Numbered from the stretch's first letter, positions 12,001 through 22,682 are shown. The stretch: DNA of 60,000 bases from Acanthaster planci (GCF_001949145.1 NW_019091596.1:128486-188485), one strand, 5' to 3'. Notes: a model not told the origin generated them from the letters alone. Made by a program: numbers and translations.

Positions 12001-15000
12001 CTGCAGAATATGAAAGCATCCCTCAAAATGTGAATTTACATACACGTAACCACAAAACCCCCTATCCATTTCTTCAGCTTACCAAAATACCTACAAGAAC
12101 AAAACATAAATGCTTTGAGGACATTCTTTGAAACCACTGTTCCCTTCCTCAGTTCCTTTTGCTTGGGCTTCAACTTTCTCTTGACATATCTCCTACAGTT
12201 TGTTTACAAAAACAGCTGAAGGCCTCAGGCTAAAGTCTTCATGATCGTTGTTATCTCTGGAAACCCTTTGTTCTAAAGCCCTCACTCTAATCAAAAGATA
12301 ACCTCTGCAATGGCTAAGGATCCTACACACACTGTGCACACAACACAAATGTACATTGTACATGTACATGTAGGATCTGTCAAAGATATACATGTAAATA
12401 TATATATTCCCATTGCAACATCTCGAGGTGTGAACCACGAGCTAGGATATTCAATGGATGCCAACTGAATGGGCCATTGTATCAGATGCTCACAATTTTC
12501 AGAGACTGCATCGCACAGCAAAACCACAATGCATGTCAAACTTTAAAGAATTAAGTCAACTTGTAAGTAGACATTTTTTCCTAATTTCAAAGCACGGTGA
12601 TGTAAAACAGCCTATTTCACATCCATCCAATTTCCATTCAAATTGAAACCACTGACACTCTATGCACTGCAAAGATTTATGGAGATGTTCATTTCTAGAA
12701 ATGAACCAATTTGAATAAAGTCTCGTACACATGGCCCAAATTTCCTGCCAGTTAATTACAGATAAACTGTTGATAAATTCCCATCCATCAAGTCACCCAC
12801 AGAGGTGAAAATAGCTCCAACATTTCACAGGATCTCCATTGGAAGATAATTATGTAAACAGAACAACTCAAGACAGAGATAACCAATATCAGTTATCACT
12901 GAGATCTGAGTAAAATGTGCAGTGTGACAAATGCACACTAAGACCTGAATGTGCCCGTGACCTATTGCACTGTGCAGACTGCAGCTGCTTTGGTTATTCT
13001 TGTTTTTTTTTGTGTCAATTGCACTGAGGATCCACAACAGGGCAAGAATTTTCCGCACTCTAAAATGGATCTAATGATTTCAATAAAAATACTGTGAGAC
13101 AGACGGGCTCCTGACATATACATGTATTACTAGCAGCAGTGTCCTCAACAGTTGGGCAATGTTGTATATGTAGAGACAGTTTGCTGACCAGTTCACACAC
13201 ACCACATCTGACCTGTATAAGCGCATTTGTAACAGCACAAAAGCAATCACTCTGATCAATTTTTTTATTCAAATGCATACACTCCACAGTATGACCCAGT
13301 TGCACTCGAATATCCTCAAATTGATCATAAATCAAATACAAAGTCTACCACAAGTGAAATCACTAGCCTACTCACAAGTAACAGTGTTAATCCATGAATA
13401 TCTTTATCACAGGCAAGTGATAGGCTTGTGACTTGAAGTGAGGCCAGATATAATACACATATACAGCATACATGTAAGTGTAGCTTGTACATGTACACTG
13501 GACTTGATCACAACACTGCATGAGTGATTATGCTACCAGTCGAAGTGCCTTTGTGTGGAACACATTTGACTGGTAAAATCAGCAGCTCATTTGATGATAA
13601 AGGGCACAGAACCAACCTGCAAAAGAACTGTGGATCCATGTGTAATTGCACATGAAGATTATGTCCATGTGTCATACAATTCTGTCCATAAAAACTGATA
13701 CTTCTTTTATTATTATTATTTTATTCAGAATTCAATCAACTAAGCAACAATTGTACACAGAGAAAACAAGATACGGTTGATTCATTCTGGGATAATCCAA
13801 GCAAGCCAATTACACAGGCCTATTTCCATTGGGGTCCCTAAAGTACATATATGGACAAATTTACAAAATTACACATATGGTAAATTTAACCCCATGACAA
13901 CTGTCAGTCCGTGGATATGTTGTGTATCCATCTCACATTCAAAGTATCAGCCTCTAACAAATGGTCTATTCTACGGACCCAAGGAAAATGAAAAAAACGA
14001 TCAGCCTGCACCGAACTGTAACCTAAAACCCAGCAAATATGTGCAGCACAAAATTCATGCATCCATTCATCTTAACTGACAATCGTGTTTCACAAAAACA
14101 CAACACAATGCAATAGTGAATGTCTCTTGATCCTTGACACCAACTTTACCAATACATCCCGGGAATAATTTTCAGCAAAAAAATTGCATAGCAAATCTGC
14201 TACACAAAATAATTTTTGCGTAGCAGTTGGATAAACTTGTATAGCTATGTTTTTTTCACGTAATCACAGTGCAAATTTACAGCACACAATTACAACGTGA
14301 CAAAAATATCCAAAAATAATTCCAGAGTCTACATCCAAATAATTCCATTTATTCCACATCAAAAACCACAATGAATCCAGACAGAGTCTAGTCCGAATTG
14401 AGCGATTGAGTTGAGAGTAACATAACGTTAACAACACAACAAAACAGCGCACATGTGAGGATAATAGGCCGTTTCAGATTCCAAAATGCGCAATCACAGT
14501 GCGGCCGAACCATAGAGCAGAACAGACATAAATTCTTTAGTGTGCATGCTCAGTTGCTGTGGCCAGTGCATCGTCCTCAAAGTGACAAGTCTTTGCTTTT
14601 TCACATCGTTGCTTGGTCATCGCATCCACGTAGTGGATGAAATCTTAAACTCCCTAACTAGTTGACTACATGTGCATTGTCACTGCACTGAAGGCAATGA
14701 ATCAAACAACTTTCATGGTCCGTTTAGAAGTTTACCATAGTACTCCTACATGTATGTGCTAGTGTGAAAGCTGAGACTGATTAACAGCTGAAGGCTCATT
14801 CATGTAAGTATTCTTTCCCGCACAAATTGTGCTATGGAGAAACATGATTTTCCTTTTAATTCATTTCTTCATCTCTTAATGTTTGATACCAGTTGGAACG
14901 TGGCATATTGAATTAATCGATAAGCTGGTCTCAGCTGAATTTGTAGTAAGCACCCTGGCCGCGCGTGCACGAGAAAGGAGCATGTCGTAAGGCAACTTTG

Positions 15001-15867
15001 TGATTGAATAGCTATGTCTGGCCAAGAGTACGTCATGCAAGCGCACATTCTCATTGGAGGTCACTCCAGTTCTGCCACTCGTATTATGAAGAAATCAGTG
15101 ATTGGGTGGTAAGCATTTAATTCTGTAACAGCTGATTTTGTACTAACGAGAGTCAACTGAATATTATAGGCTTACGCTGTGTTTTCTTGTGTTATCAGCA
15201 CTTCACAGCTAGCTTAACAATTCAGATTACAGGGACAGTGATTGCAGAGTGCCTCTCTCTCATACCAAATGGATTCGCTCGTAAACATGAACATGTACTT
15301 GTATGTTTCTGGTTACATCACAGCAACTAAAAAAAATAAATGAAAAGTGCACAGCAAATGGATGAAAATGCAGTGCGAATTGCCATGCAATACTGGGAAA
15401 ATTATTCCCTGGACATCCCCTATTGAAGAGTGGTTGTATCGTGGAAACTTGGGACACAAATGAAAGTAACAGGTGCTCTGTCTTTTTAACCAGGAGATCA
15501 CAATTCCTCCCTTCTCCAAATGTATATTGACACATCACTCTCCAAAATGAGAAGGCCACAAGGTAAACCCAGACACTGGAGGAATGACAGCACTTGAACG
15601 AAATGACAGTAGAGACAGCATCATGAGTAACACTGAAGGCTACAAGAACAAGGCAACCAGACACATGTACATGAACAAGCACATGTATTCTGAAACCAAT
15701 CCAAAATGTCTACCTGGATATCTGGCCAGCCCCTCATGCTCTGACCCTATCTCTACTGACAACCTAACCCCAAGGTATGCCTTATACATGCACCAGTCTC
15801 AAGCATCCTGGTCTGCAACAAGCAAACTTGGCTGAGCATTCCCATAATCCACCCCCACCCCCTTGGA

Positions 15868-16035
15868 ATGGTTGTACTTGTACTTTAGTCAAGGCCATCA
15901 AAAGTCCCTGCAAGTACACGGCAAGTCCTCCAGTTGAAAGTGCAAGCTCTTCAAATGAAAGGTGACTTTGTTGCTTGGTCTTGTGAAAGGACTTACATAT
16001 ATATGACTGGTCTTGCGAGGGGACTTGTGAATGAC
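15868..16035. repeat. Diverged relative of the hAT-like MITE, same orientation
   Basis: The order of blocks follows the 1502-1695 element: GTTGTAC near the left end, AGTCCCTGCAAGT, CAAGCTCTTCAAATGA (versus CAAGCTATTCAAATGA), then AAAGGACTTA and GACTGGTCTTGCGAGGGGAC on the right. The outermost terminal bases are lost. This copy and the one at 8870-9025 show that the family was active more than once in this locus. Confidence 0.55.
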
Positions 16036-17393
16036 TTCTGATGTCCTTAGCTATTCTTACTGCCCCTTGGGGAAGCCTGCATATGTGACCTTTGAGGGAG
16101 TCTGGGCATCCTGTTGGTCCACAAGATGGATACTGATGATAGTTAAGTATTCCTCCTATCAAGAGCTTTGTCGATCAGTGCAATGTTTTTGGCCTCACTT
16201 CCTCCCAAAAAACTATTATTTGCCTAAAAAGTGTGCATACAACCCACTGACCACTAATGAAATAAGTTTTTAACCTATGTTTGGGACTTCCAAGAATGGA
16301 GTGCCCTGAGTACCTGCTTTAAGGGCTTTTTTATATCTTACGTCTTGTCTTTTGCTCTTGTTTCTATAACGTTAGTTTGCAGTAACATCCCCCAGCACCC
16401 TTGCCCGAACTGTGCCCTTTTCAGATAATGGCAAAAGCCACCATAATGGTTTGAGTTTCTGAGACCACCGTTCTCTTTGCCTCCACACAGCGAGTTCTCT
16501 GAGTCTTCCTCTGCCCATAGAATCCATGTTGTAGTGCTGCAATGGTGTCCTTTTTCCTGTTCTTGCTCCTGGGACTTGCCTTCCCACCTAATACATTGAC
16601 TGCACTCCATGCATGACCCTCCAGCAGCCACCTGCAATCCTCAACTGTACCAAGATCCCTATTGCAGAGTGCAGAGTCGTGAGCAAACTTTCTTCCACTT
16701 GTTTTAGATCTTCCTGAATGAGACGGAATAGTGTCTCCTACCAAATCCCTCAATAGAGGGTTTGCATGGCTGCCATCTTTAGTTCAAAAAGGTATGCAAA
16801 AATGAGGTTTCCTTGTGGAACAAAAGACCTGGCCTGCAAGATGGCTACCATTCAATGCCTCTATACAACTTCTACGATACACTGATGGCATTCCCCAAGT
16901 CTAGTCTCAAAATTTGGGACCCCCAATACTATACATGAGAGTCCCAAAACCTATGGCAATGAAAACATGAAATGCAGGAAAATAAACCAGCACCTGTCCG
17001 GCAATCTTTCACTACAGCATCAATCATGTTAATTTATAATGTCAAAAGGAACAATGAAACATAGTCTATTTTTCCATATGCTTTCCTTAACAGATAACAA
17101 GCCAAGAGGCTACTAGTTTAAACTTTTAAAAAGTTTTGGCCTGTAGCAATTCCGGTGTAGTCTTTGGAAACTTTAAATCACTTGGCTTCACTCTCAGAAG
17201 AAGAAAAGTCACCTACAAAACTGAATTTGGACCCCATACTTAGCAGGTAAAATATTGGGGATCTACATGTAAGTCTTTGCCTCGTGAAAATGTTGGGGAA
17301 ATTTTTTCTGCTGAGGAGTGTGTAAAGTGGGCATAATTTTTTATTTGAAATTTGTTCTCTAGACTTGGGGTTCAGGCTCCCTACAAGGCCCAC

Positions 17394-17583
17394 CTTGATC
17401 AGGGTCCATGCTGTAGTATTGTGACCAGGGCTTCTTCCTTTTATCCAAGGCTTCTTGTTTCCTCTCCTTCCAGTCCAAGTCCTCATTCATGATGGCCATC
17501 TCGCACATGCCTGTGTCATCACTGGTGATGAAGGAGTGCCGGATGTGGGCAATGATGAATGCTGGGTCATCTAGGAGAGCCAT
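17394..17583 (-). CDS. MAPKAP1: SIN1/MAPKAP1 (mTORC2 subunit), first coding exon
   Basis: SIN1 is an essential subunit of mTOR complex 2; it recruits substrates such as AKT and SGK through its CRIM domain and binds Ras and phosphoinositides through its C-terminal RBD and PH domains. The exon starts at the ATG at 17583-17581 and reads [18 protein letters not shown], then [19 protein letters not shown]. This matches the human N-terminus (MAFLDNPTIILAHIRQ, then TSDDTGMCE) at about two thirds of the first 37 positions. This N-terminal segment is the part known to be needed for assembly into mTORC2. After residue 38 the frame is basic and less conserved ([14 protein letters not shown]). A good donor, CAAG/GTGGGC, ends the exon after base 17394, in phase 1, giving 63 full codons. 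The frame is also open upstream of the ATG ([12 protein letters not shown]), but that part does not resemble SIN1. The CRIM, RBD and PH exons lie beyond the left edge or were not detected. Confidence 0.9.
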
Positions 17584-19277
17584 CTTGCCCACAAAAGTTG
17601 GAGATTTCCAAGTTTTCCACACACAGCTTTTGTTTGGGTTACAAAATTACAACTCAACTCTCTGTGTCACCGTGGATTCCTGAGGTGGACTCCTAATTTC
17701 CCTCACAGGCCGGCGCTAAAACTCTTCAAGCTGTTATGGGAAGCTGTTGTCACACTATTTGAGTAGAAACAGCATTAATGCCAAAACAAGGAATATTCAC
17801 TTTGCTGATCAATGCTCAAGAAGTTCAAATGTTTCTCCAGCAGTTCTCACATCCTCACAGTTTAACAAGTTCTTGAATTAAATAACTTGGGCAGATGGTG
17901 GCAGTAGTTCATTTGAACAGCACTGTACTGTTTCCTTTCAGGAAAGTGGAGGTCCTGTGAATTCTAAGGAGAAAAGAAACAAAGTTTAGCATGCAAAAAT
18001 CTGCAGATGAGTGCAGTTTTATATCCCATCACAAATTACTACATGTAAATGCATGACACATGTGTAACCAAACCTGTCCTCAATTTAAAACATAAACCAA
18101 AACAAAACTGAGAACAGTGGAATGACTTTTTGTATGTCTAAGGTCTTCTGAAACTACATTTGTATATACATGTAAAGGCCATCCCAAATCAACTGCTATA
18201 TATAATTTTTGAAATAAATTAAAAGCCTCAGAATAAAGACTTTCATGTGCTTCATATTGTAATGATTCTGCATTATATGGCTGCCCATCACTTACAAATT
18301 GAAAATACTGCTTAAAGGTGTCTAAAAACTGTCAACAGCTCGGTTAGTATCTAATAATTTATACAAGCTAATGAAAGTTGTACATGAAAAACATTTTTTT
18401 CTCAATTTTTTTAACCACAAGTTTAATGTAGGATATTCCTCTGTTTGAAAAATTCTTAAAGAATTCCTGACCAAGACACCTAGACCAATAGCATATTCAC
18501 CATGCACGCCTGATAACATCTCAGAATAATAGCTACTTCACGAAGTTTATTCACCGCCATGACCGCTGACAAGCTAAGGAAAGAATTCCTTATAAAACCA
18601 TCACAGTTTTTGAGCTGTTGAGTGTAATTCAAAGCATAAATAGTCTTGTAAAGGGACACCTGTCGTGCCCGTAGAATAGAGTCCAGTGCCAGCGTGTTAT
18701 GAAACAAGGAACAAAGAGTTTTGAAGTAGGCCTAAAGGGGAAATGAGTTTTAAAATATGAAAGAAAGGGCCACTGCTGGATAAACTTGCTGGTGTTTATG
18801 ATAATGCTAAAAAGTAAAATTGTGATGGTTTTCCATGGATTTTTTTCCAATGCCAAATTTACTACACTTGACACATGTTTCTCCATTTGTATATGTGGCT
18901 TGTAAACACTCAGTGCAGTATGTCACACCCCTAAAATCATGACATGCGCAATGCTTACGACACAGGTACATGCATGACATCATGTAGATGTACATGTACT
19001 ACACCTAGCATGTAATTTGTATGCAATAAACACGAATGTCGAATGACACTGAAACAGGTGTATCCACTCACAATATTGAAGACAGCGCCAACGAACACGA
19101 ACCAACAGTCAACGCTGTCGAAATCAACAACTTAATTATTGAGCAACGGAAAATGGTGCATATGACTTGAATGGTCTCATTTGTTCCCTCAAAATATCAT
19201 TTTAGTATGTACAGTACATGTAAAACTTTACATGCAGTTAACCGTTAACTACAGAACAGTTCGATGGTTCGACCTAC
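17584..19277 (-). other. MAPKAP1: Putative 5' UTR and first intron of SIN1
   Basis: If the donor at 19277-19276 is used, most of this stretch is the first intron of SIN1, with a short 5' UTR piece just upstream of the ATG. Candidate acceptors on the minus strand include CACCTCAG/GAATCC near 17680 and AAACAAAAG/CTG near 17628. I see no coding exon in it except the cysteine-rich open segment at 18807-18960 (see findings). The ATG itself sits in CAAGATGGC, so a TSS close to 17.6 kb is an alternative. Confidence 0.35.
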
Positions 19278-19330
19278 CGTGAGCTGCCATCTTGCTTCCC
19301 AGCATGCACCAGCTTATTAATATTGGATAG
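19278..19330 (-). promoter_or_regulatory. Putative SIN1 core promoter and noncoding first exon (YY1 and STAF/ZNF143-like sites)
   Basis: On the minus strand the sequence reads CAAGATGGCAGC (YY1-type element, centred on 19286-19294), preceded by GCATGCTGGGAA (19296-19307 on the plus strand as TTCCCAGCATGC, a STAF/ZNF143-like core). Such a pair is characteristic of TATA-less housekeeping promoters, where the YY1 element lies just downstream of the start site in gene orientation. Sixteen bases after the YY1 element begins there is a good donor, CACG/GTAGGT (GT at 19277-19276). I infer a short leader exon of SIN1 with a start site around 19.31-19.33 kb. No transcript evidence is available. Confidence 0.45.
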
Positions 19331-20930
19331 CATGTTCCATTTATTATGAGGGGTACAATGTTTCCTTTGAAACGATGGGAAGTATTCGAGACTGTGACAC
19401 ACATAGCGTGAAAAATGCCAAACAAAAAACAGTACCTTAGAAACTGCCCAAGTATAGTGTAATAACAGCCCAATCAAATTCGAAAAAAGGAGAAAGATTC
19501 AGAAGAAAAATTATGTTCTCGAGGAGCGCACCCAAACAGTTTGTTCGTGATTTGAAAAGTTTGGTACGTTTTTCTTCTTTCGATCGAGTTGGCAGCGGGA
19601 TTATTATTATATTTATTCATTCGGCCAACACAAAACAACACAACATAGCATTCATTGCAATATGTAAACAATGAATTATACATATAAATGATGAGTAAAT
19701 TAATACAATTTGAAAATGGAGGAAGGAAGATTAAATAGGGACACAAAGACAAACCAATCTAAGACGGCATGATGAACAAAAGTGAAATTCACTGTGGCCC
19801 AGAGGCCTGCTCATCCAATCCTTGACTGGGGTAAAAAGTACATGTAAATTAAAATAAATAGTATTCTCAATTAATATTGTTAATGTGTCTAAAAGGGGTA
19901 CGGGTGGAGCACACAGGAGTACATCCCCACCCCTCCAACATTAGCCAAGCCACTGATTATAAGATCGGATTATCGTAAAACTGCATAATTAAAAGGTATT
20001 AACCCCATAGGGTGTATGTAAAATCATATTGAAATTGGAGGCTTGAGGGCTGTTAGAGTTAGGGTTAGTATTATTAGTAGAAGCGAATTTTTTTAAATCG
20101 CTATTTCGTGAAGTTTATTGGAACGTTGTTCGTGTGCCGCACCTAAAAATGTTACCACATTACAGTGAAAAACACAGTGGTGAACTAAGCGCACGTTTTT
20201 GGGGGGCCTGCGTACGTGTCTCATGTTTGCACAGTTGACTATGTACATGTACCCCTTTCCCGGTTCAGTATACTTCAGCCTATTATTACGTGCAATACCC
20301 TAATACCCGTATTCCTGTCAGACGAGAAAAGACGGATCAGGGTAAATGTTGCAGTCGACAGGTAAAAGAGAACCCTCTTCCGCACGGGATGCTCCAAAAA
20401 GCAAGGGACCACAATTTACACGCGTCCACATTACAGCCGACACGCTGAACTAAGACCACGTATGCTTTAAATTAGCTACACGTGTTATCCAGGTATTTTG
20501 CGTCTACTATCCCATCCCTGAAAAAAGAAGCTTTTTTCTTCAATTCCAATTTTAATTTTGTGTTCTTCAAAGCTGCAGACGGACAAGAGACACGGTTACC
20601 TGAATAGCCTAAAAGGAAGTTGTTGTTGCGAACTGGTCGACATGGAAAAAACAATCTGTTAATGAGATAACATCTCTTGTCGGCTTACAAGTAATAAAGT
20701 ATATCTCTTCTTTGGATAGGATGTCTCCAACCATCAACTGTTCAACGTCAAATCTACACATTTCACAACATAAATTCTTGATTCTGAGAATCTTGGACAT
20801 GGAAGGGTAATTTAATTGCTGTTGCTATATCTTACACACGCACACACACATACCAAATCAAATCACATCTCAAACAAGGAAAGAGAGAGCGAGGGATCCC
20901 ATTAGACCCTATGGGTGTTTATCAATGCAG
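19331..20930. other. Intergenic DNA between SIN1 and Pbx
   Basis: This is AT-rich sequence between the two divergent promoters. I see no conserved coding frame, RNA gene or recognisable transposon, only a short CA/CG-alternating tract near 20835-20850 (CACACGCACACACACA) and a GA-rich patch near 20876-20894. Distal promoter elements of either gene could lie here, but none can be named. Confidence 0.5.
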
Positions 20931-20937
20931 CTTTGAC

Positions 20938-21170
20938 CCAATTAGCGTTTACGTCAAACTTGTATTTCCGTTCACAGGATAATTAACAGATTATGTAAAT
21001 TTACTAATTTCAAAAATCCCGCCCATTAAATTATGAATAATGTGAAGATAGCGATATAAAAGCCCAGCCATTCGTAGTTGGTGAAATACTTCTCAAATCC
21101 AAGAAGCATGACAATAGGCGTGATCAACCTTGACAGACAAATGCATTTTCAATCACGGCCATTAATTACC
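20938..21170 (+). promoter_or_regulatory. Pbx promoter region with CRE-like, homeodomain and TALE-type sites
   Basis: Just upstream of and around the proposed start site there is a dense set of factor-like words: TTACGTCA (20949-20956, CRE/ATF type), TTATGTAA (near 20992), ATTAAATTATGAATAA (near 21026-21041), TGATCAAC (21121), TGACAG (21131-21136, MEIS/TGIF type) and ATTAATTA (21161-21168). Such clusters are common at developmental transcription-factor genes, and the TGACAG site would allow control by TALE proteins, possibly autoregulation. Function is inference from motifs only. Confidence 0.4.
21055..21062 (+). promoter_or_regulatory. TATA box of Pbx (candidate)
   Basis: TATAAAAG is a consensus TATA element in the right orientation, about 800 bp upstream of the Pbx ATG. 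A start site would be expected near 21085. The GC-box GGGCGGGGC at 21542-21550 offers a second, TATA-less candidate promoter nearer the ATG. Confidence 0.45.
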
Positions 21171-21861
21171 CATTACTACTTTTATCTTTAAGACAAATCA
21201 GGGCCTCACATTAAATTATACATGTTAGCCAACTCAACTTGGGATTAGGGGTGGCTCTTCTGTCGGCGCGTAACAGGAATAGCATGGTAATAGTTATTAG
21301 ACAGTTCTTTTAAAAGAGCTATTTTCTACATGGCGATACTTCTCAACTGGTTATAGTCACGGTGTTTACCAATATTAAGCTCGGTTCTAAAATTTACAGC
21401 TCCGTCTTGGCTATTTCAAAACGAAACGGCTCCTGCCATTTGACCCCTCCGACCCCTCCACACGGAAAGCAAACACGGACTTTACCTACTAGCGAATAGG
21501 AGTCCCGTTGGTCGTCCGTGGCAACCGTCATTTACGTATTAGGGCGGGGCATGGCGGCTTGGGTTTTGACACGTCTGCAGATTTGAGTGGCATTTGTGGC
21601 CGTCAAGCCGTGTTCATCCCACCTCCACACATCACACCAGAATAAAAACATTTCATCGGCTCCTTTCTTTACTACGTTTACGTCCGTACATTGTGAATCC
21701 CCCGTTCATCCACGTGCTTGAGCTGTCAACCCGAAGGATCCACAAAATCTCGGCGGTGAAACCGATTGAGCAAGACGGGTCCGACGTGAGCCGTGTATGG
21801 TGCTGCGAACGATCGGTGCCCGTATAGCCGTGTGTTTTCCCTCCCGTTCTTCTATCAGGAC
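21085..21861 (+). other. Pbx 5' untranslated region / proximal promoter
   Basis: This is the leader if the TATA box at 21055 is used, otherwise part of it is promoter. It becomes GC- and CpG-rich from about 21420. It holds a GC-box (21542-21550) followed by ATGGCGGC (21551-21558, YY1-type). That ATG opens an 11-codon upstream ORF ending at a TGA near 21584. No ATG lies in frame with Pbx before 21862. A possible small intron and an overlapping upstream ORF near the 3' end are listed separately. Confidence 0.45.
21786..21858 (+). other. Candidate 73-bp intron in the Pbx 5' UTR
   Basis: A donor-like GAC/GTGAGC begins at 21786. A strong acceptor, a pyrimidine-rich tract followed by TTCTTCTATCAG/G, ends at 21858, three bases before the Pbx ATG. 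Splicing here would remove the ATG at 21797 that starts an upstream ORF overlapping the Pbx start. Alternatively the acceptor may serve a more distant 5' exon, which would also place the ATG at the very start of an exon. The acceptor is more convincing than the donor. Confidence 0.35.
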
Positions 21862-21886
21862 ATGGACGATCAACAAAGGTCCCTAA
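21797..21886 (+). other. Upstream ORF overlapping the Pbx start codon
   Basis: An ATG at 21797 opens 29 codons in a different frame from Pbx and stops with TAA at 21884-21886, 22-24 bases past the first base of the Pbx ATG. On an unspliced leader this arrangement would reduce initiation at the Pbx ATG. The peptide has no recognisable features, and its interest lies only in regulation. Confidence 0.4.
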
Positions 21887-22166
21887 TGCAACACCAGGGA
21901 GCCCTAGTGCCTAGCATGCACTCGGTATCGGCCGGCCATGTGGTGCATTCGCCCCACCACCAACAATCCATGGCGAGCCTGTCGAATCTGCACCACGGCA
22001 TGCAGCCGCCACCCGTCACCAGCCACGGCACGGTGGACCAGCAGCAGCAGGGACAACATGCCGGGGAGCTCACGCACTCGCAGGAAGCAAGAAAGCAGGA
22101 AATCGGAGATATTCTACAGCAAATCATGACCATCACGGATCAGAGTTTAGACGAGGCCCAAGCAAG
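21862..22166 (+). CDS. Pbx: Pbx (PBC-class TALE homeobox) coding exon 1
   Basis: Pbx/extradenticle proteins are nuclear TALE homeodomain cofactors that bind DNA with Hox and Meis/Prep proteins in patterning. The start at 21862 (MDDQQ) parallels the MDEQ start of vertebrate PBX1 and is the first ATG in its frame. Residues 1-76 are a low-complexity His/Gln/Ser/Met-rich leader, about twice as long as the 38 residues of human PBX1. From residue 77 the frame reads [20 protein letters not shown] then DEAQAR, almost identical to the start of the PBC-A domain, which binds Meis/Prep and contains nuclear-export information in vertebrates. The exon ends at donor AG/GTGAGT (GT at 22167) after 305 coding bases, in phase 2. 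The next exon completes the arginine codon. The fit to the family is unambiguous; which vertebrate paralogue is closest cannot be said, and one pre-duplication gene is likely. Confidence 0.97.
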
Positions 22167-22608
22167 GTGAGTACGAGTTGCCGTTGCCGTAAACGGTGAA
22201 GTATACGGTATACGATCAGTGTGGTTCCCTCTCGTTACACGCACACTTCGGGTCGCATGTCGTTGGTCGTAGTTGACAACCCAAGTTCAAGGCAAATCAC
22301 ATAACCTTATCCTGCCAAACTTTACAAAAAAGCAGCTTGTTGTCCCGTCCCCATTATTTTGTATTTGTTTCCACTTTCATTCATGTTGCGATCGCGGCAG
22401 TGCATGAGACCTCCGAGTGCTCTGTAGCCTGCACGGCACACACGGATGGCCGAACCGCCGCTCGTCGTCGTGCAGTGCCGGTGTCACCCCCAGTGTGTTT
22501 TCGCGCTCCGGTAAACCCCCCTTGTCTTCCAGCCGGATTTCTCGTTTGGCACCGGTGATTTATCCTCGGCCTAACTCGCTGTGTCACCCCCTCTCATTCA
22601 ACCTACAG
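22167..22608 (+). other. Pbx: Pbx intron 1 (442 bp)
   Basis: This GC-rich intron lies between donor GTGAGT (22167) and acceptor TTCAACCTACAG (ending 22608). No other feature is seen in it. The open frames across it on both strands are chance products of its composition. Confidence 0.93.
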
Positions 22609-22682
22609 AAAACACGCACTCAACTGTCATCGGATGAAGCCTGCTCTATTCAGCGTGCTCTGTGAGATCAAGGAGAAGACAG
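22609..22682 (+). CDS. Pbx: Pbx coding exon 2 (PBC-A domain)
   Basis: Joined to exon 1, this 74-base exon reads (R)[18 protein letters not shown] then EIKEKT. It is identical to vertebrate PBX1 except for S in place of N in PALFNVLC. It continues the PBC-A domain, the surface for Meis/Prep heterodimers. The acceptor is CCTACAG/AAAACACG and the donor ACAG/GTAAGG (GT at 22683), leaving phase 1. The exon is too short to stand out as an ORF and is recognised by its protein match. In the family the next exon begins with a segment like RGAQEEEP; nothing like it occurs in the window. Confidence 0.97.

Larger units (their letters stand above)
1..17393 (-). other. MAPKAP1: Intron of MAPKAP1/SIN1 (runs off the left edge)
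   Basis: This stretch lies downstream, on the minus strand, of the only SIN1 coding exon I can find. I looked for the conserved CRIM and PH parts of SIN1 (the CRIM tryptophan-containing motif and the Arg/Ser-rich segment that follows exon 1 in human) and found none, so the intron seems to fill the stretch, although short diverged exons could be missed. It contains the small mobile elements and repeats listed separately. The remaining pieces (about 1-1490, 2570-5010, 5540-7550, 9030-15860 and 16040-17390) show only unrecognised AT-rich DNA, short simple-sequence tracts and scattered TACATGTA words. The plus strand here looks A- and C-rich, as expected of the non-coding strand of a gene transcribed leftward. 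Confidence 0.6.

Noticed and set aside
12350-12375. Repeated TACATGTA words, here and at 29388, 48367 and elsewhere, considered as a regulatory code.
   Set aside because: They are scattered through introns and intergenic DNA without pattern, and such palindromic words are common in several marine invertebrate genomes.
15260-15682. 140-codon minus-strand frame, the longest in the window.
   Set aside because: Low-complexity Val/His and Phe/Ser stretches come from TACATG words and T-runs; there are no recognisable domains.
16338-16753. Overlapping minus-strand frames close to the SIN1 exon, considered as SIN1 exon 2.
   Set aside because: None contains the conserved RRRSNTAQRLERL-type segment expected after SIN1 exon 1. 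All three minus-strand frames are open together for much of it, which points to composition.
21594-21785. Open frame that would join in frame to Pbx if the 73-bp intron is spliced, giving an N-terminal extension.
   Set aside because: It contains no ATG (the frame begins at TTG), so it cannot initiate there; the ATG at 21862 remains the start.
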